This document shows positions 1-8,932 of a DNA stretch of 64,000 bases, piece by piece. Numbering within the stretch: the stretch's first letter is position 1; each line of letters begins with the position of its first letter. The notes beneath the pieces are model-generated. The model saw nothing but the letters and a program-made list of their open reading frames with translations, was not told where the DNA came from and made no database searches. The translations under genes were made by a program, and so were the position numbers. The stretch spans positions 1,240,001-1,304,000 of the forward strand of contig NZ_CP181045.1 in assembly GCF_047795645.1 (NCBI RefSeq), in the 5' to 3' direction. Origin of the DNA: Salipaludibacillus sp047795645. GTDB taxonomy: Bacteria; Bacillota; Bacilli; Bacillales; Salisediminibacteriaceae.

Positions 1-953
1 TCTTCCCAATAATTAAGAGCTTCAGTTGCTGTGACAAAAGCATGATTATTTCCTCGGAACGTACCGTTATGCTCACCTGGTTTGAATTGATCAAATTCAG
101 GTTTAATCAACGTTATCGCTAATGGTAAACCATATCCACCAATAGACTTGGAAAGGCAGATAATATCAGGCTTAATGCCAGCAGGTTCGAAAGAGAAGAA
201 TGTACCTGTACGACCTACGCCAGCTTGAACATCATCAATAATTAATAAAATGCCCCAACGCTTACATATATCATCAACTTTTTTAATCCATTCAAATCTC
301 GCAGCGTTTATACCACCTTCACCTTGGACTGTCTCAAGAATAATTGCAGCTGGAATTGAAACACCACTACCATTATCATCTAAGAATCTTTCGAGATACT
401 CCAAAGTGTCGAGATCTTCACTAACAAAGTTGTCATAAGGCATCGTAACCGTGTTTTGAAGAGGAATTCCAGCACCCTTTCGCTTCATGGAATTACCTGT
501 TACAGATAGAGCACCAATCGTCATACCATGAAATCCATTTGTAAAACTAATAATATCGGTTCTACCTGTTACTTTTCTAGCCAATTTAAGTGCACTCTCT
601 ACAGTATTTGTTCCTGTTGGTCCTGGGAACATAATTCGGTAATCAAGATCTCTTGGTTTTAAGATCACATTGTTGAACTTTTCTAAGAAATCTACTTTAG
701 CTTTAGATGCCATATCTAATGAATGAGTAATCCCATCATCTAAAATATACTCAATAAGTTTTTTCTTCATATTTGGCTCGTTATGTCCATAGTTAAGAGC
801 ACCTGCACCTGAGAAGAAGTCAACATACTCTTTTCCTTGCTCATCCCACATTTTGTATCCTCTTGCTTTTGTAAAGACAGTAGGAAAAGTTCTTACATAG
901 CTTCTTACACACGATTCAAGTTCTTCAATTATTTCTAATCCATTTTTAGTCAT
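1..953 (-). CDS. ectB: Diaminobutyrate--2-oxoglutarate transaminase EctB (3' part cut by window edge)
   Basis: Second enzyme of ectoine synthesis: a cytoplasmic class III, PLP-dependent aminotransferase that makes L-2,4-diaminobutyrate from aspartate semialdehyde using glutamate. About 317 N-terminal residues are visible from the ATG at 953; the rest lies left of the window. Family hallmarks seen are the glycine-rich stretch FFSGAGALNYGHNEP, the cofactor-binding aspartate in LLIIDDVQAGVGRTG, and the Schiff-base lysine in CLSKSIGGYG. A GGAGGG ribosome site lies about 12 bases before the start, a little far. It follows ectA by 61 bp on the same strand, so this is an ectA-ectB operon. ectC would be expected beyond the left edge but cannot be seen. 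Confidence 0.96.
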   Translation of the reverse strand, partial: MTKNGLEIIEELESCVRSYVRTFPTVFTKARGYKMWDEQGKEYVDFFSGAGALNYGHNEPNMKKKLIEYILDDGITHSLDMASKAKVDFLEKFNNVILKPRDLDYRIMFPGPTGTNTVESALKLARKVTGRTDIISFTNGFHGMTIGALSVTGNSMKRKGAGIPLQNTVTMPYDNFVSEDLDTLEYLERFLDDNGSGVSIPAAIILETVQGEGGINAARFEWIKKVDDICKRWGILLIIDDVQAGVGRTGTFFSFEPAGIKPDIICLSKSIGGYGLPLAITLIKPEFDQFKPGEHNGTFRGNNHAFVTATEALNYWE

Positions 954-1014
954 TATTTAATGTTCCCTCCGTCTTTTGTGTTAATTATTTTCAATTTCAA
1001 ATTTTAAAATATGC

Positions 1015-1524
1015 TTACTTTGATAAAGGTCCAACACGATACGTATATTCTGCTTTTGTTCCTTCTTCTGGGAAAACTTCAGCAGGGAAGCAGTCATCAA
1101 CTTCACAAGAAGTATTATGTTCACGAGCTAATCTTTTGAACAATGACTGAGACGCTTCATTATCTTTTGTAATTGTAGCCTCCAAGTAGCGCACATTTTT
1201 ACATACGTCTCTTGAAATAATTTCATTTAACATTTTAGATGCAATACCTTTTCCTCGTTGAGAAGAATCTACGCCAACCTGCCATACAAAGATGACATCT
1301 GGATGTTCTGGTTGAATAAATCCTGTGACAAAACCAACGACTTCACCTCGTTCTTTTGCAACAACACAAGTTTCAGAAAAATATTCAGACATCATAATGT
1401 ACTTATACGCTGAATTAAGATCAAGAGATGATTTTTTGGCGAGCGCCCACATTCCTTGTCCGTCTTCTTTGGTTGGTTGCTCTAACGAAAATGTATCCAA
1501 TATTGCCGTTGTGTTTTTACTCAT
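1015..1524 (-). CDS. ectA: L-2,4-diaminobutyrate acetyltransferase EctA
   Basis: GNAT-family acetyltransferase that transfers acetyl from acetyl-CoA to diaminobutyrate, giving N-gamma-acetyl-diaminobutyrate, the substrate of ectoine synthase. The 169-residue protein has the acetyl-CoA loop QRGKGIASKML at residues 89-99 and the EctA-typical tail with CFPAEVFPEEGTKAEYTYRV. The frame runs 16 codons further upstream to a TTG, but I chose the ATG at 1524 because a good ribosome site (AAAGGTGG) sits about 9 bases before it and the product then has the usual family length. First gene of the ect operon; ectB follows. Ectoine genes are commonly salt-induced; nothing in the leader identifies the regulator. 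Confidence 0.95.
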   Translation of the reverse strand: MSKNTTAILDTFSLEQPTKEDGQGMWALAKKSSLDLNSAYKYIMMSEYFSETCVVAKERGEVVGFVTGFIQPEHPDVIFVWQVGVDSSQRGKGIASKMLNEIISRDVCKNVRYLEATITKDNEASQSLFKRLAREHNTSCEVDDCFPAEVFPEEGTKAEYTYRVGPLSK

Positions 1525-1609
1525 AGTGTTATTCCCACCTTTAGTTGTTTTATTAATCAAATTGTTGAACAATCTTCGCTTTTATCTTAAGTTGTTCGTA
1601 AGGATGAAC

Positions 1610-1637
1610 ATTATTAATCATAGGGGCTTATTGTGAA
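1610..1637 (-). promoter_or_regulatory. Candidate sigma-A promoter for ectA
   Basis: On the minus strand TTCACA (1632-1637) and AATAAT (1610-1615) are separated by 16 bases, about 85 bases before the ectA start. It is the best match I found in the 1573-1789 gap. It is not strong, and an alternative or osmotically controlled promoter is possible. Confidence 0.35.
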
Positions 1638-1792
1638 ATAATCAAACATGGTTAATCTTGATGAATACGGATATATGTGGATGTGTATAGATAAGTAGTG
1701 CTTAGAGCATTGAAGTTACTTATTTCTCTACTATAGTATGTATTACACGATATTTGAGAATTGAAATCGGCTAAAGCATTGCTATGAAAGGA

Positions 1793-1829
1793 AAAAATAA
1801 AAAAGGATCTCACGATTGAGATCCTTTTT
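1793..1829 (-). terminator. Rho-independent terminator of typA
   Basis: A perfect 12-bp stem (1801-1812 with 1817-1828) with loop CGAT is followed on the minus strand by a T-rich run. It begins about 20 bases after the typA stop. The T residues at its right end could also let it act on the plus strand. Confidence 0.9.
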
Positions 1830-1848
1830 ATAGCGGTAATTAAACCAA

Positions 1849-3696
1849 TTAATTGGATTTTGCTGACAATTTACTTCGTTTTTCATCTCGTTCACGTGTA
1901 CTTTTATCAAGAATCTTTTTGCGTAAACGAATCGAAGTCGGCGTAACTTCACAATATTCATCGTCATTTAAGAACTCAAGAGCTTCTTCTAACGTTAATA
2001 ATCTTGGTTTTTTCATTGTAACAGTGAAATCTTTATTAGCAGAACGAATATTTGTTTGAGCTTTCATTTTTGTGATGTTGACAGTGATGTCGTTATCACG
2101 CGTATGCTCACCAACAATCATACCTTCGTAAATATCAGTACCAGCTTCTACGAAAAGTGTCCCACGGTCTTCAACTTGCAACATACCGTAAGGAGTTGTT
2201 TTACCACTTTCCATGGATACGAGTACACCTTGTCTTCTACCGCCTACATACCCTTTTGCAACAGGCTGATAGCTATCAAATGTGTGGTTCAAAATACCAT
2301 AGCCTTTCGTTTGCGCCATGAATTCTGTTGTATAACCAATTAGACCACGAGAAGGTACTAAGAAATCCATTCGAACCTGACCATCGCCTTTATTGATCAT
2401 GTTCTTCATTTCACCTTTTCTCTCACCTAAAGATTCCATGACAGCTCCTGTATATTCTTCAGGAACATCGACTTGGCAACTCTCAAATGGTTCGCAGCTT
2501 TGTCCATCAATTTCACGAATAATAACTACTGGTTTGGAAACTTGGATTTCAAATCCTTCACGACGTAAATTTTCAATTAGAATGGAAAGGTGTAATTCAC
2601 CACGACCAGAAACGGTCCAAACATCCGGTGAATTTGTATTTTCAACACGTAAACTAACGTCAGTTTCTACTTGAGTCATTAAGCGTGCTTGAATTTTTCT
2701 ACTTGTAACATGATCACCTTCACGACCGGCAAAGGGGCTGTTGTTCACAACAAATGTCATTTGCAATGTAGGTTCATCAATACGAACAAGTTCCATCGGA
2801 TCTTGATGGTCAACAGGGCAGATCGTTTCACCAACCATGATGTCATCAACACCTGCAATAGCAATCAAGTCTCCAGCTTTTGCTTCTTCTATTTCCAAAC
2901 GTTTGAGACCAAGATAACCAAATAGCTTTGATACACGGAATTTTTTTACCGTTCCATCACGCTGGATAAGTGCAGCTTGATCCCCAACTTTGAGCGTTCC
3001 TCTAAATACACGCCCTACGCCTATTCGACCTAAATATTCATTGTAGTCAAGCATCGTTACTTGGAACTGAAATGGTTCATCTGAATTGTCGATTGGTGCT
3101 GCAACAGTTTCCATCACCGTATCAAAAACAATATTCATGTTATGTTTTTGTTTTTCAGGTTCAGGTTCTAGACTTGCAGTTCCATTAATAGCAGATGTAT
3201 AAATGACAGGGAAGTTCAATTGATCTTCCTCTGCGCCAAGTTCAATAAATAAATCGAGAACTTCATCAATAACTTCCTCTGGACGAGCCATCGGACGGTC
3301 AATTTTATTAACAACAACGACAGGCGTTAGTTTTTGTTCTAAAGCTTTCTTAAGAACAAATCTTGTTTGCGGCATACATCCTTCAAAAGCATCAACAACT
3401 AAAAGAACACCATCTACCATCTTTAAAATTCGTTCTACTTCGCCACCAAAGTCAGCGTGACCAGGCGTATCCATGATATTAATGCGTGTTCCTTCATAAT
3501 TAACAGCTGTGTTTTTAGCCAGAATTGTAATTCCGCGCTCTTTCTCAATGTCATTGTTATCCATCGCACGTTCACTTACTTGTTCATTTTCACGGTATGT
3601 TCCAGATTGTTTCAATAGTTCATCCACGAGAGTTGTTTTCCCATGGTCTACGTGGGCAATAATTGCAATGTTGCGTATATCTGTTCGTTTACTCAT
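1849..3696 (-). CDS. typA: Ribosome-associated GTPase TypA/BipA
   Basis: Translational GTPase of the EF-G/LepA class. In the family it binds the ribosome under stress or cold and aids subunit assembly. The 615-residue length is normal. GTPase motifs are in order: AHVDHGKT (14-21, P-loop), DTPGH (76-80), NKID (130-133), followed by the EF-Tu-like barrel and the TypA C-terminal region containing SRGLIGYTTEFM. The start is an ATG with AGGAG about 10 bases upstream. It stands alone: divergent to the HD-GYP-like gene on the right, and separated from ectA by its own terminator on the left. Confidence 0.97.
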   Translation of the reverse strand: MSKRTDIRNIAIIAHVDHGKTTLVDELLKQSGTYRENEQVSERAMDNNDIEKERGITILAKNTAVNYEGTRINIMDTPGHADFGGEVERILKMVDGVLLVVDAFEGCMPQTRFVLKKALEQKLTPVVVVNKIDRPMARPEEVIDEVLDLFIELGAEEDQLNFPVIYTSAINGTASLEPEPEKQKHNMNIVFDTVMETVAAPIDNSDEPFQFQVTMLDYNEYLGRIGVGRVFRGTLKVGDQAALIQRDGTVKKFRVSKLFGYLGLKRLEIEEAKAGDLIAIAGVDDIMVGETICPVDHQDPMELVRIDEPTLQMTFVVNNSPFAGREGDHVTSRKIQARLMTQVETDVSLRVENTNSPDVWTVSGRGELHLSILIENLRREGFEIQVSKPVVIIREIDGQSCEPFESCQVDVPEEYTGAVMESLGERKGEMKNMINKGDGQVRMDFLVPSRGLIGYTTEFMAQTKGYGILNHTFDSYQPVAKGYVGGRRQGVLVSMESGKTTPYGMLQVEDRGTLFVEAGTDIYEGMIVGEHTRDNDITVNITKMKAQTNIRSANKDFTVTMKKPRLLTLEEALEFLNDDEYCEVTPTSIRLRKKILDKSTRERDEKRSKLSAKSN

Positions 3697-3740
3697 TAAT
3701 AAAACGCTCCTGTTCTTGTGTAAAGTAGTTCAACTTTAGT

Positions 3741-3749
3741 ATTATAACA
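3741..3749 (-). promoter_or_regulatory. Extended -10 promoter element of typA
   Basis: The minus strand reads TGTTATAAT here, a full extended -10 element, 45 bases upstream of the typA start. No good -35 is seen at 17 bases, which is usual for extended -10 promoters. Confidence 0.55.
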
Positions 3750-3880
3750 TAAATACAATCAAATTTCCTAATTTTTCTGTTTATATTTTTAATTTACGCG
3801 CATATAGTGTACGTCAGAAGAAAATCTTTTATACTGTAAGAACAGTTCACAGGTAATATCAAAAGAAATGGGGAAATATA

Positions 3881-4660
3881 ATGAATGAATCGGTTATATC
3901 TATTAATAAATTGTATCCAGGGATGCAGTTGGAAAATGATTTGTACGACCAATTCAACAATCTACTGTATAATAGAGGAACAGTTCTAACAAACGAGCAT
4001 TTAAAAGACTTAACTTTAAGTAAACAAGCATTTTTGAAGTACAATTTAGAGAATAATAATAATCAAGTTGACATATCTCCTCTACTTTTGAATATCAATG
4101 GATTTCTACGTAAGATTACATTTGTAGAAGAATGTGGCGTCGATTTAACTGATATGAAGAAGAATTATTATTTACCTAAATCTTTATTAGAGTCGGACTG
4201 GGAAATTCAGGCTTCATATGACTACATTAAAAAAATCAATTACAAATTTATCGAACTAGCAACAGAGGAATTAGAAAATCAAGATGATTCTCTGAAAAGC
4301 AATCTTGTATCATCTTGTGAAAAAATTGCTTTTTGGCTTAATGAGGTATTCTGGAGTCAACATTTTGAGCCACTTTCATTTTATCATTGGTGTTTAGATT
4401 GGATTGATGAACATACAAATGATATCTCTGTTTATTGGCAATCATATTTTGTACCATTTCCCGTCGAAGCGAATCTATTAATGAAGGATGGGAGTGAATG
4501 TGAAGTTGTTGAAGTTTCTTCTGTGCGTCCATTTACACCTTTATTACGGTTAGTTGGGAATGATAAGGGAATGACATATTTTGTCGAAGAACTATTTAAT
4601 GAAGTCGAAAAAGTATATCCAATGAAACTCAATTATTCTTCAATGAAAACATTGGAATGA
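3881..4660 (+). CDS. HD-GYP-derived protein lacking the catalytic HD-GYP core
   Basis: A 259-residue cytoplasmic protein. Residues 9-42 (INKLYPGMQLENDLYD, then NRGTVLT) look like the short N-terminal module of Bacillus HD-GYP cyclic-di-GMP phosphodiesterases. Residues 192-226 (FPVEANLLMKDG, then RPFTPLLRLV) look like the strand-rich module that follows the HD-GYP domain in the same proteins. Between them, only about 150 helical residues remain, with no HD pair, no HHE and no GYP motif. Active HD-GYP proteins of this build are usually well over 300 residues. I infer a non-enzymatic descendant, perhaps a binding or scaffold protein. The ribosome site is weak (GGGGA). A TATACT at 3830-3835 could be the -10. 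The gene is monocistronic. Confidence 0.6.
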   Translation: MNESVISINKLYPGMQLENDLYDQFNNLLYNRGTVLTNEHLKDLTLSKQAFLKYNLENNNNQVDISPLLLNINGFLRKITFVEECGVDLTDMKKNYYLPKSLLESDWEIQASYDYIKKINYKFIELATEELENQDDSLKSNLVSSCEKIAFWLNEVFWSQHFEPLSFYHWCLDWIDEHTNDISVYWQSYFVPFPVEANLLMKDGSECEVVEVSSVRPFTPLLRLVGNDKGMTYFVEELFNEVEKVYPMKLNYSSMKTLE

Positions 4661-4685
4661 GATGAATTTTGACCATTATCATATT

Positions 4686-4735
4686 ACAATTAAAAAGTCA
4701 TGGCGGGGGAGAATCCACCATGACTTTTTAATTGT
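4686..4735. terminator. Bidirectional terminator between the HD-GYP-like gene and proA
   Basis: Perfect 18-bp inverted arms (4686-4703 and 4718-4735) with A-rich left and T-rich right sides lie between two convergent genes. It serves both strands. Confidence 0.9.
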
Positions 4736-4747
4736 ATTTATCAAAAA

Positions 4748-5995
4748 CTATTTAATTTGCCCATTGCCATGGACAAGGTATTTTGTTGTTGTTAGCGCCT
4801 CGAGTCCCATTGGTCCTCGTGCGTGTAATTTCTGTGTACTGATTCCAATCTCCGCACCAAAGCCAAATTCAAATCCATCTGTGAATCGAGTAGATGCATT
4901 GTGATATACCGTTGACGAATCGATACTATTTAAGAAAAGTTCAGTATTTGCAGGGTTTTCAGACAAGATTGATTCAGAGTGATTTGTTCCATATAATTTT
5001 ATGTGTTCAATTGCTTCTTCTACAGACGAAACTATCTTCACTGCAAGTGTCAGGTCTAGAAATTCCGCATGCCAATCGGAATCAACTGCCGCTTCAATCC
5101 GTTTATCACGATTCACGGAATTTGCATCTCCTTTAAGAGTAACCTGATATTTCTCTAATTCATCTGTTAGTTCTGCTAAATGATTGTCCGCCCATTTTTC
5201 ATGAACAAGAATCGTCTCACAAGCATTACACACAGACGGACGTTGCGTTTTTGCATTTACAATAATCGACAATGCCATCTGCTTTTTAGCTGACTCATCC
5301 ACATAAATATGACAATTTCCAGCACCTGTTTCCAGTACAGGGACACGAGAGTTCTCCACAACAGTATCAATTAACTTCTTACCGCCTCTAGGAATTAAAA
5401 CATCAATCAAATCCTTGCGGTGATACAAATCCTTTACCTTCTCACGATCTGGTTCTTCTATTAATTGGACTGTTTCACTAGGTATTGCCGTAGTGTCTAA
5501 TGCCGATTTAATAACGGAAACAATTGCTTTGTTTGAGTGAATAGTAGAGGTGCTTCCACGTAATAAAATTGCATTCCCAGTTTTTAGTGAGAGACTAACA
5601 GCATCTACAGTCACATTTGGCCTTGCTTCATAAATAATTCCAATTACGCCGAGTGGAACAGTGATTTTCTTGATCTCTAATTCATTTGGACGGGTAGTTT
5701 GCCATTGAATTTTCCCGATTGGATCGTCTAATTTGGCTAGCAATCGAATAGCGCCCACCATATCTTCAATTCGATCATGTGTGAGCGTTAGTCGATCCAT
5801 TAATGCCTTTGAAGTACCTTTTTTCTCAGCCATTTGTAAATCTTTCTTGTTTTCAGTTACTAGTTCTTCTGCTTTTTCAGAAAGCATGTCAGCAATACTT
5901 AGTAATGCCTGATTCTTTTGATCTGACGTTAGCTGTGCCATGGTTGTCGTCTGTTCTTTTGCAATCGTAGCTTTCTCAATGACTTCGTTACTCAT
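4748..5995 (-). CDS. proA: Gamma-glutamyl phosphate reductase ProA
   Basis: NADPH-dependent reduction of gamma-glutamyl phosphate to glutamate semialdehyde, the second step of proline synthesis. This aldehyde-dehydrogenase-fold enzyme carries the catalytic cysteine in the segment RPSVCNACETILVHE and the conserved IPRGGKKLID. The frame could begin seven codons earlier, but I chose the ATG at 5995 because GGAGGAG sits 7 bases before it and the product is then 415 residues, as in Bacillus relatives. It follows proB by 24 bp on the same strand. Both genes are read from the T-box leader at 7209-7463. Confidence 0.97.
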   Translation of the reverse strand: MSNEVIEKATIAKEQTTTMAQLTSDQKNQALLSIADMLSEKAEELVTENKKDLQMAEKKGTSKALMDRLTLTHDRIEDMVGAIRLLAKLDDPIGKIQWQTTRPNELEIKKITVPLGVIGIIYEARPNVTVDAVSLSLKTGNAILLRGSTSTIHSNKAIVSVIKSALDTTAIPSETVQLIEEPDREKVKDLYHRKDLIDVLIPRGGKKLIDTVVENSRVPVLETGAGNCHIYVDESAKKQMALSIIVNAKTQRPSVCNACETILVHEKWADNHLAELTDELEKYQVTLKGDANSVNRDKRIEAAVDSDWHAEFLDLTLAVKIVSSVEEAIEHIKLYGTNHSESILSENPANTELFLNSIDSSTVYHNASTRFTDGFEFGFGAEIGISTQKLHARGPMGLEALTTTKYLVHGNGQIK

Positions 5996-6019
5996 CTCGA
6001 TCTCCTCCATTCGCATCTT

Positions 6020-7114
6020 TTATTGCATTGATATCCAATAGTCACGATGAATTGCTTCAGCAGGTTTACTTTTAGCTAATTTATCAGCGTTGTGAAGCAT
6101 CATCTCTAATTGACTCGCATGATAATTCACTTTACCTTTACCAATTATTTGACCTCTTTCATTTAACACTTCTACAACATCATTTTTCATAAAATCTCCA
6201 TTTAAAGAAGTTATGCCAACAGGTAAGATGCTTTTTCCTTGTTTCAATACAGCGGTTTCTGCTCCTTTATCTAAAGTCATTTGTCCTTTTGAAGAAGAAT
6301 GGTAAGCAATCCACTGTTTTTTATTTTTCATGATTCTATGTTCGGAGGGGGAGAGATACGTGCCATTCCCATGACCATCCAAGATGTCAAATAACATGTT
6401 CGAATCATCGCCTTTACCAATAAAAACATCAACGCCCATAGAAAGTGCTGTTTTTGCGGCATGGAGTTTTGATAACATGCCTCCTGTTCCAACTTTAGAA
6501 GAGGAACCTTGCGCTTTTTCGAAAAGGTCATCCGTAATTTCTGACAAAAAAGGAAACTTACGAGCTTGCGGGTTTGTTACTGGGTTGCTGTCATAAATTC
6601 CATCAATATCTGTTAGGATGAATAAGTGGTCCGCATGTAAAAACCCGCTGACTAAAGCAGAAAGCATATCGTTGTCTCCGAAAGTTAATTCTTCAATGAC
6701 AGTTGAATCATTTTCATTAATGATCGGAATGACATGACGTTTAAGAAGTTCCTTTAATGTATTCGAAGCATTCTCATACTGAACTTCTTGCAGAAAATCT
6801 TGTCTAGTTAACAATAGTTGTGCAGTAATTAGCCCTTTTTCGTGAAATGCTTCTGCATAACCTTGCATCAGTAAACTTTGCCCGACAGCAGCTGCAGCTT
6901 GTTTTCCAGAGACCGTCACTGGGCGAGTGGGATAACCTATTGATCTGAATCCGGCTGCTACTGCTCCAGAGGAAATAAGAATTACTTCATGGCCATTGGT
7001 TTTGAAGGAAGCAATTGCTTCTACAAATTTTCTTAATTTCGCAACAGACAATTGACCGTCCTTTTCCGTTAATGAACTGCTGCCAATTTTAACAACGACT
7101 CTTTTTTTTGACAC
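6020..7114 (-). CDS. proB: Glutamate 5-kinase ProB
   Basis: Phosphorylates glutamate on the gamma-carboxyl, the first and feedback-controlled step of proline synthesis. It has an amino-acid-kinase domain (VVKIGSSSLT near the start, GSGAVAAG-like ISSGAVAAGF, GTGGMLSKLHAAK) followed by a C-terminal PUA domain (from about residue 275). I chose the GTG at 7114 (protein begins MSKKRVVVKIGS) because AAGGAGAGG precedes it; the upstream ATG at 7141 lacks a ribosome site. The product is 364 residues, the family norm. First gene of proBA. Confidence 0.97.
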   Translation of the reverse strand: MSKKRVVVKIGSSSLTEKDGQLSVAKLRKFVEAIASFKTNGHEVILISSGAVAAGFRSIGYPTRPVTVSGKQAAAAVGQSLLMQGYAEAFHEKGLITAQLLLTRQDFLQEVQYENASNTLKELLKRHVIPIINENDSTVIEELTFGDNDMLSALVSGFLHADHLFILTDIDGIYDSNPVTNPQARKFPFLSEITDDLFEKAQGSSSKVGTGGMLSKLHAAKTALSMGVDVFIGKGDDSNMLFDILDGHGNGTYLSPSEHRIMKNKKQWIAYHSSSKGQMTLDKGAETAVLKQGKSILPVGITSLNGDFMKNDVVEVLNERGQIIGKGKVNYHASQLEMMLHNADKLAKSKPAEAIHRDYWISMQ

Positions 7115-7148
7115 ATTTTCCCTCTCCTTACTTAACAGCATTTATTAA

Positions 7149-7208
7149 CATTAGAAAAACTTTGCTTGTCGCCATGTCCTTCATGGCGTGATAACATTCT
7201 TAAAGTAT
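7149..7208 (-). repeat. Intergenic terminator-abutting repeat, copy 1 (internally deleted)
   Basis: A 60-bp copy of the repeat found again at 9319-9417 and 18460-18558. It keeps both ends (CATTAGAAAAACTTTGCTTG and the CTTAAAGTAT end) and the central hairpin, but lacks about 40 bp in the middle. On the minus strand it begins exactly after the U-tract of the T-box terminator and ends about 35 bases before proB, so it lies in the read-through mRNA. Its hairpin CGCCATG/CATGGCG is perfect. Confidence 0.8.
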
Positions 7209-7463
7209 AAAAAAAGCCCCCATCCTTCATTAATGAAAGGACGAAAGCATTGGCTCCGCGGTACCACCTTTGTTGACACAGGTAAATGTGCCCACTTAAT
7301 TCTCTTAACGAGAGATACGTGCTTCTAATATCAATGAGCAGGTTCAATAATTGTTACCAATGGAATTTTTCAGCCGATGAATTCCAATCTCTACTGGCAC
7401 AGGATTACTTACTATTCTCAAATGGAAGCAGATAATATATACAAAGAAAAAATGAGTTAACTT
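7209..7463 (-). promoter_or_regulatory. T-box leader (proline) controlling proBA
   Basis: The minus strand carries the T-box sequence AAAGGTGGTACCGCGG (7256-7271), which pairs with the uncharged tRNA acceptor end, followed by a Rho-independent terminator with a seven-U tract (7209-7215). Upstream there is a long stem-loop region, as expected for Stem I. A CCU triplet followed by a purine at 7340-7342 is the likely specifier for proline. In this family, uncharged tRNA-Pro prevents termination, so proBA is switched on by proline starvation. Confidence 0.93.
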
Positions 7464-7469
7464 TTAATA

Positions 7470-7498
7470 ATTATCTGACACTACAAATCTTATGTCAA
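7470..7498 (-). promoter_or_regulatory. Sigma-A promoter of the proBA T-box leader
   Basis: On the minus strand, TTGACA (7493-7498) and GATAAT (7470-7475) have exact 17-base spacing. The start would be near 7463, placing the whole T-box downstream. Confidence 0.85.
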
Positions 7499-7555
7499 GA
7501 AAAACTTAACCAATTATCTTACTATGGCGGCGACGTTCCTGAAATAATTGAGCAT

Positions 7556-8917
7556 TTAATTTATTAAAGATTGTAATGGGGCAGGAATTCTACCACCACG
7601 CTGAATGAGTTTTTCTGAACTAAATGGATTGACGCCCATAACTGGCGCTCTCCCAAGTAATCCGCCAAATTCAACCATCTCGCCTTCTTGCTTACCTGGC
7701 ACTGGAATGACTCGAACCGCAGTTGTTTTCTTGTTAATCATCCCAATTGCCATTTCATCTGCAATTAAACCTGATAATGTGGCAGGGGAGACTTCGCCAG
7801 TAAGAGCAATCATATCTAATCCAACAGAGCACACACAGGTCATCGCTTCAAGTTTTGACAAACTCAAGGAGTTATCCTCAATTCCTCGGATCATCCCGTT
7901 ATCTTCACTAACAGGGATAAATGCCCCACTCAATCCACCGACATATGAACTTGCCATAGCCCCTCCTTTTTTTACAGCATCATTCATAAGCGCCAAAGCT
8001 GCAATTGTTCCATGAGTCCCTACACGTTCAAGACCGATTTCCTCTAAAATTTCAGCTACACTGTCATTTAGTGCATTTGTTGGTGCTAACGAAAGATCCA
8101 TAATTCCAAAAGGTATATTAAGCCGCTCCGCAACAACGCGACCAATCATTTCACCTGCGCGAGTTATTTTAAAAACCGTTCGTTTAATTACTTCTGATAT
8201 TTCACCGAGATCTGCATGTTGATGTCGTTTCAACGCATTTAATACTACTCCAGGCCCGCTAACACCTACGTTTATAACCGCTTCACCTTCACCAGTTCCG
8301 TGAAACGCACCAGCCATAAACGGATTATCTTCAACTGGATTACAGAATACGACAAGCTTCGCACAGGCGATCCCATTAGAATCCTTTGTTCTCTCAGACG
8401 CTTCTTTCACAATCTCTCCCATAAGTTTCACAGCATCCATGTTGATTCCAGTTCTCGTTGTAGCAACAGAAACCGAAGCACAGACTCTTTCCGTGCCACT
8501 TAATGCTTCAGGGAGAGCATCTAACAATATTTGGTCACCTTTTGTAATTCCTTTATGTACGAGTGCAGAAAATCCACCGATAAAATCAACACCTAAATAT
8601 TTCGCTGCACGGTCTAGTGTTTTCGCAAGTTCAATCGCTTCTTCTTTCGTTGCATGGCCTAAAAGTTCAGCTGCAGGAGTAATTGAGATTCTTTTGTTTA
8701 TGATTGGTATCCCATATTCTTTCTCCACTTGTTCCGAAACCTTTCGAAGTTCCCCAGCATAATCAGTAATTTTTGAATAGACCCGTTCATTCATTTTCTT
8801 GAAATCAGGATCGACGCAATCTTTCAAACTAATCCCCATTGTTACAGTTCTAATATCTAGACTTTCCATTTGAACCATTCGAATTGTTTCTTGTATTTCA
8901 GTAAAAGCAATGTTCAT
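7556..8917 (-). CDS. UPF0210 (DUF711) family protein
   Basis: A 453-residue soluble protein of the UPF0210/DUF711 family, which is related in fold to glycyl-radical (PFL-like) enzymes and has no firmly assigned reaction that I know of. Features seen include the conserved RTVTMGISL segment near residue 23, the cysteine-containing CASVSVATTRTG, the glycine-rich FHGTGEGEAVINVGVSGPG, and a closing GGRIPAPLQSL. It follows the ACT-domain gene by 15 bp and has a strong AAAGGAGAG site. This ACT-UPF0210 pairing is very common in Firmicutes and suggests that the small partner senses an amino acid for it. I see no clear terminator after it. Confidence 0.93.
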   Translation of the reverse strand: MNIAFTEIQETIRMVQMESLDIRTVTMGISLKDCVDPDFKKMNERVYSKITDYAGELRKVSEQVEKEYGIPIINKRISITPAAELLGHATKEEAIELAKTLDRAAKYLGVDFIGGFSALVHKGITKGDQILLDALPEALSGTERVCASVSVATTRTGINMDAVKLMGEIVKEASERTKDSNGIACAKLVVFCNPVEDNPFMAGAFHGTGEGEAVINVGVSGPGVVLNALKRHQHADLGEISEVIKRTVFKITRAGEMIGRVVAERLNIPFGIMDLSLAPTNALNDSVAEILEEIGLERVGTHGTIAALALMNDAVKKGGAMASSYVGGLSGAFIPVSEDNGMIRGIEDNSLSLSKLEAMTCVCSVGLDMIALTGEVSPATLSGLIADEMAIGMINKKTTAVRVIPVPGKQEGEMVEFGGLLGRAPVMGVNPFSSEKLIQRGGRIPAPLQSLIN

Positions 8918-8932
8918 TATTATTTCTCTCCT

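Noticed and set aside
1325..1636. Plus-strand frame of about 100 codons opposite ectA
   Set aside because: Shadow of ectA on the other strand, with no ribosome site and no family resemblance.
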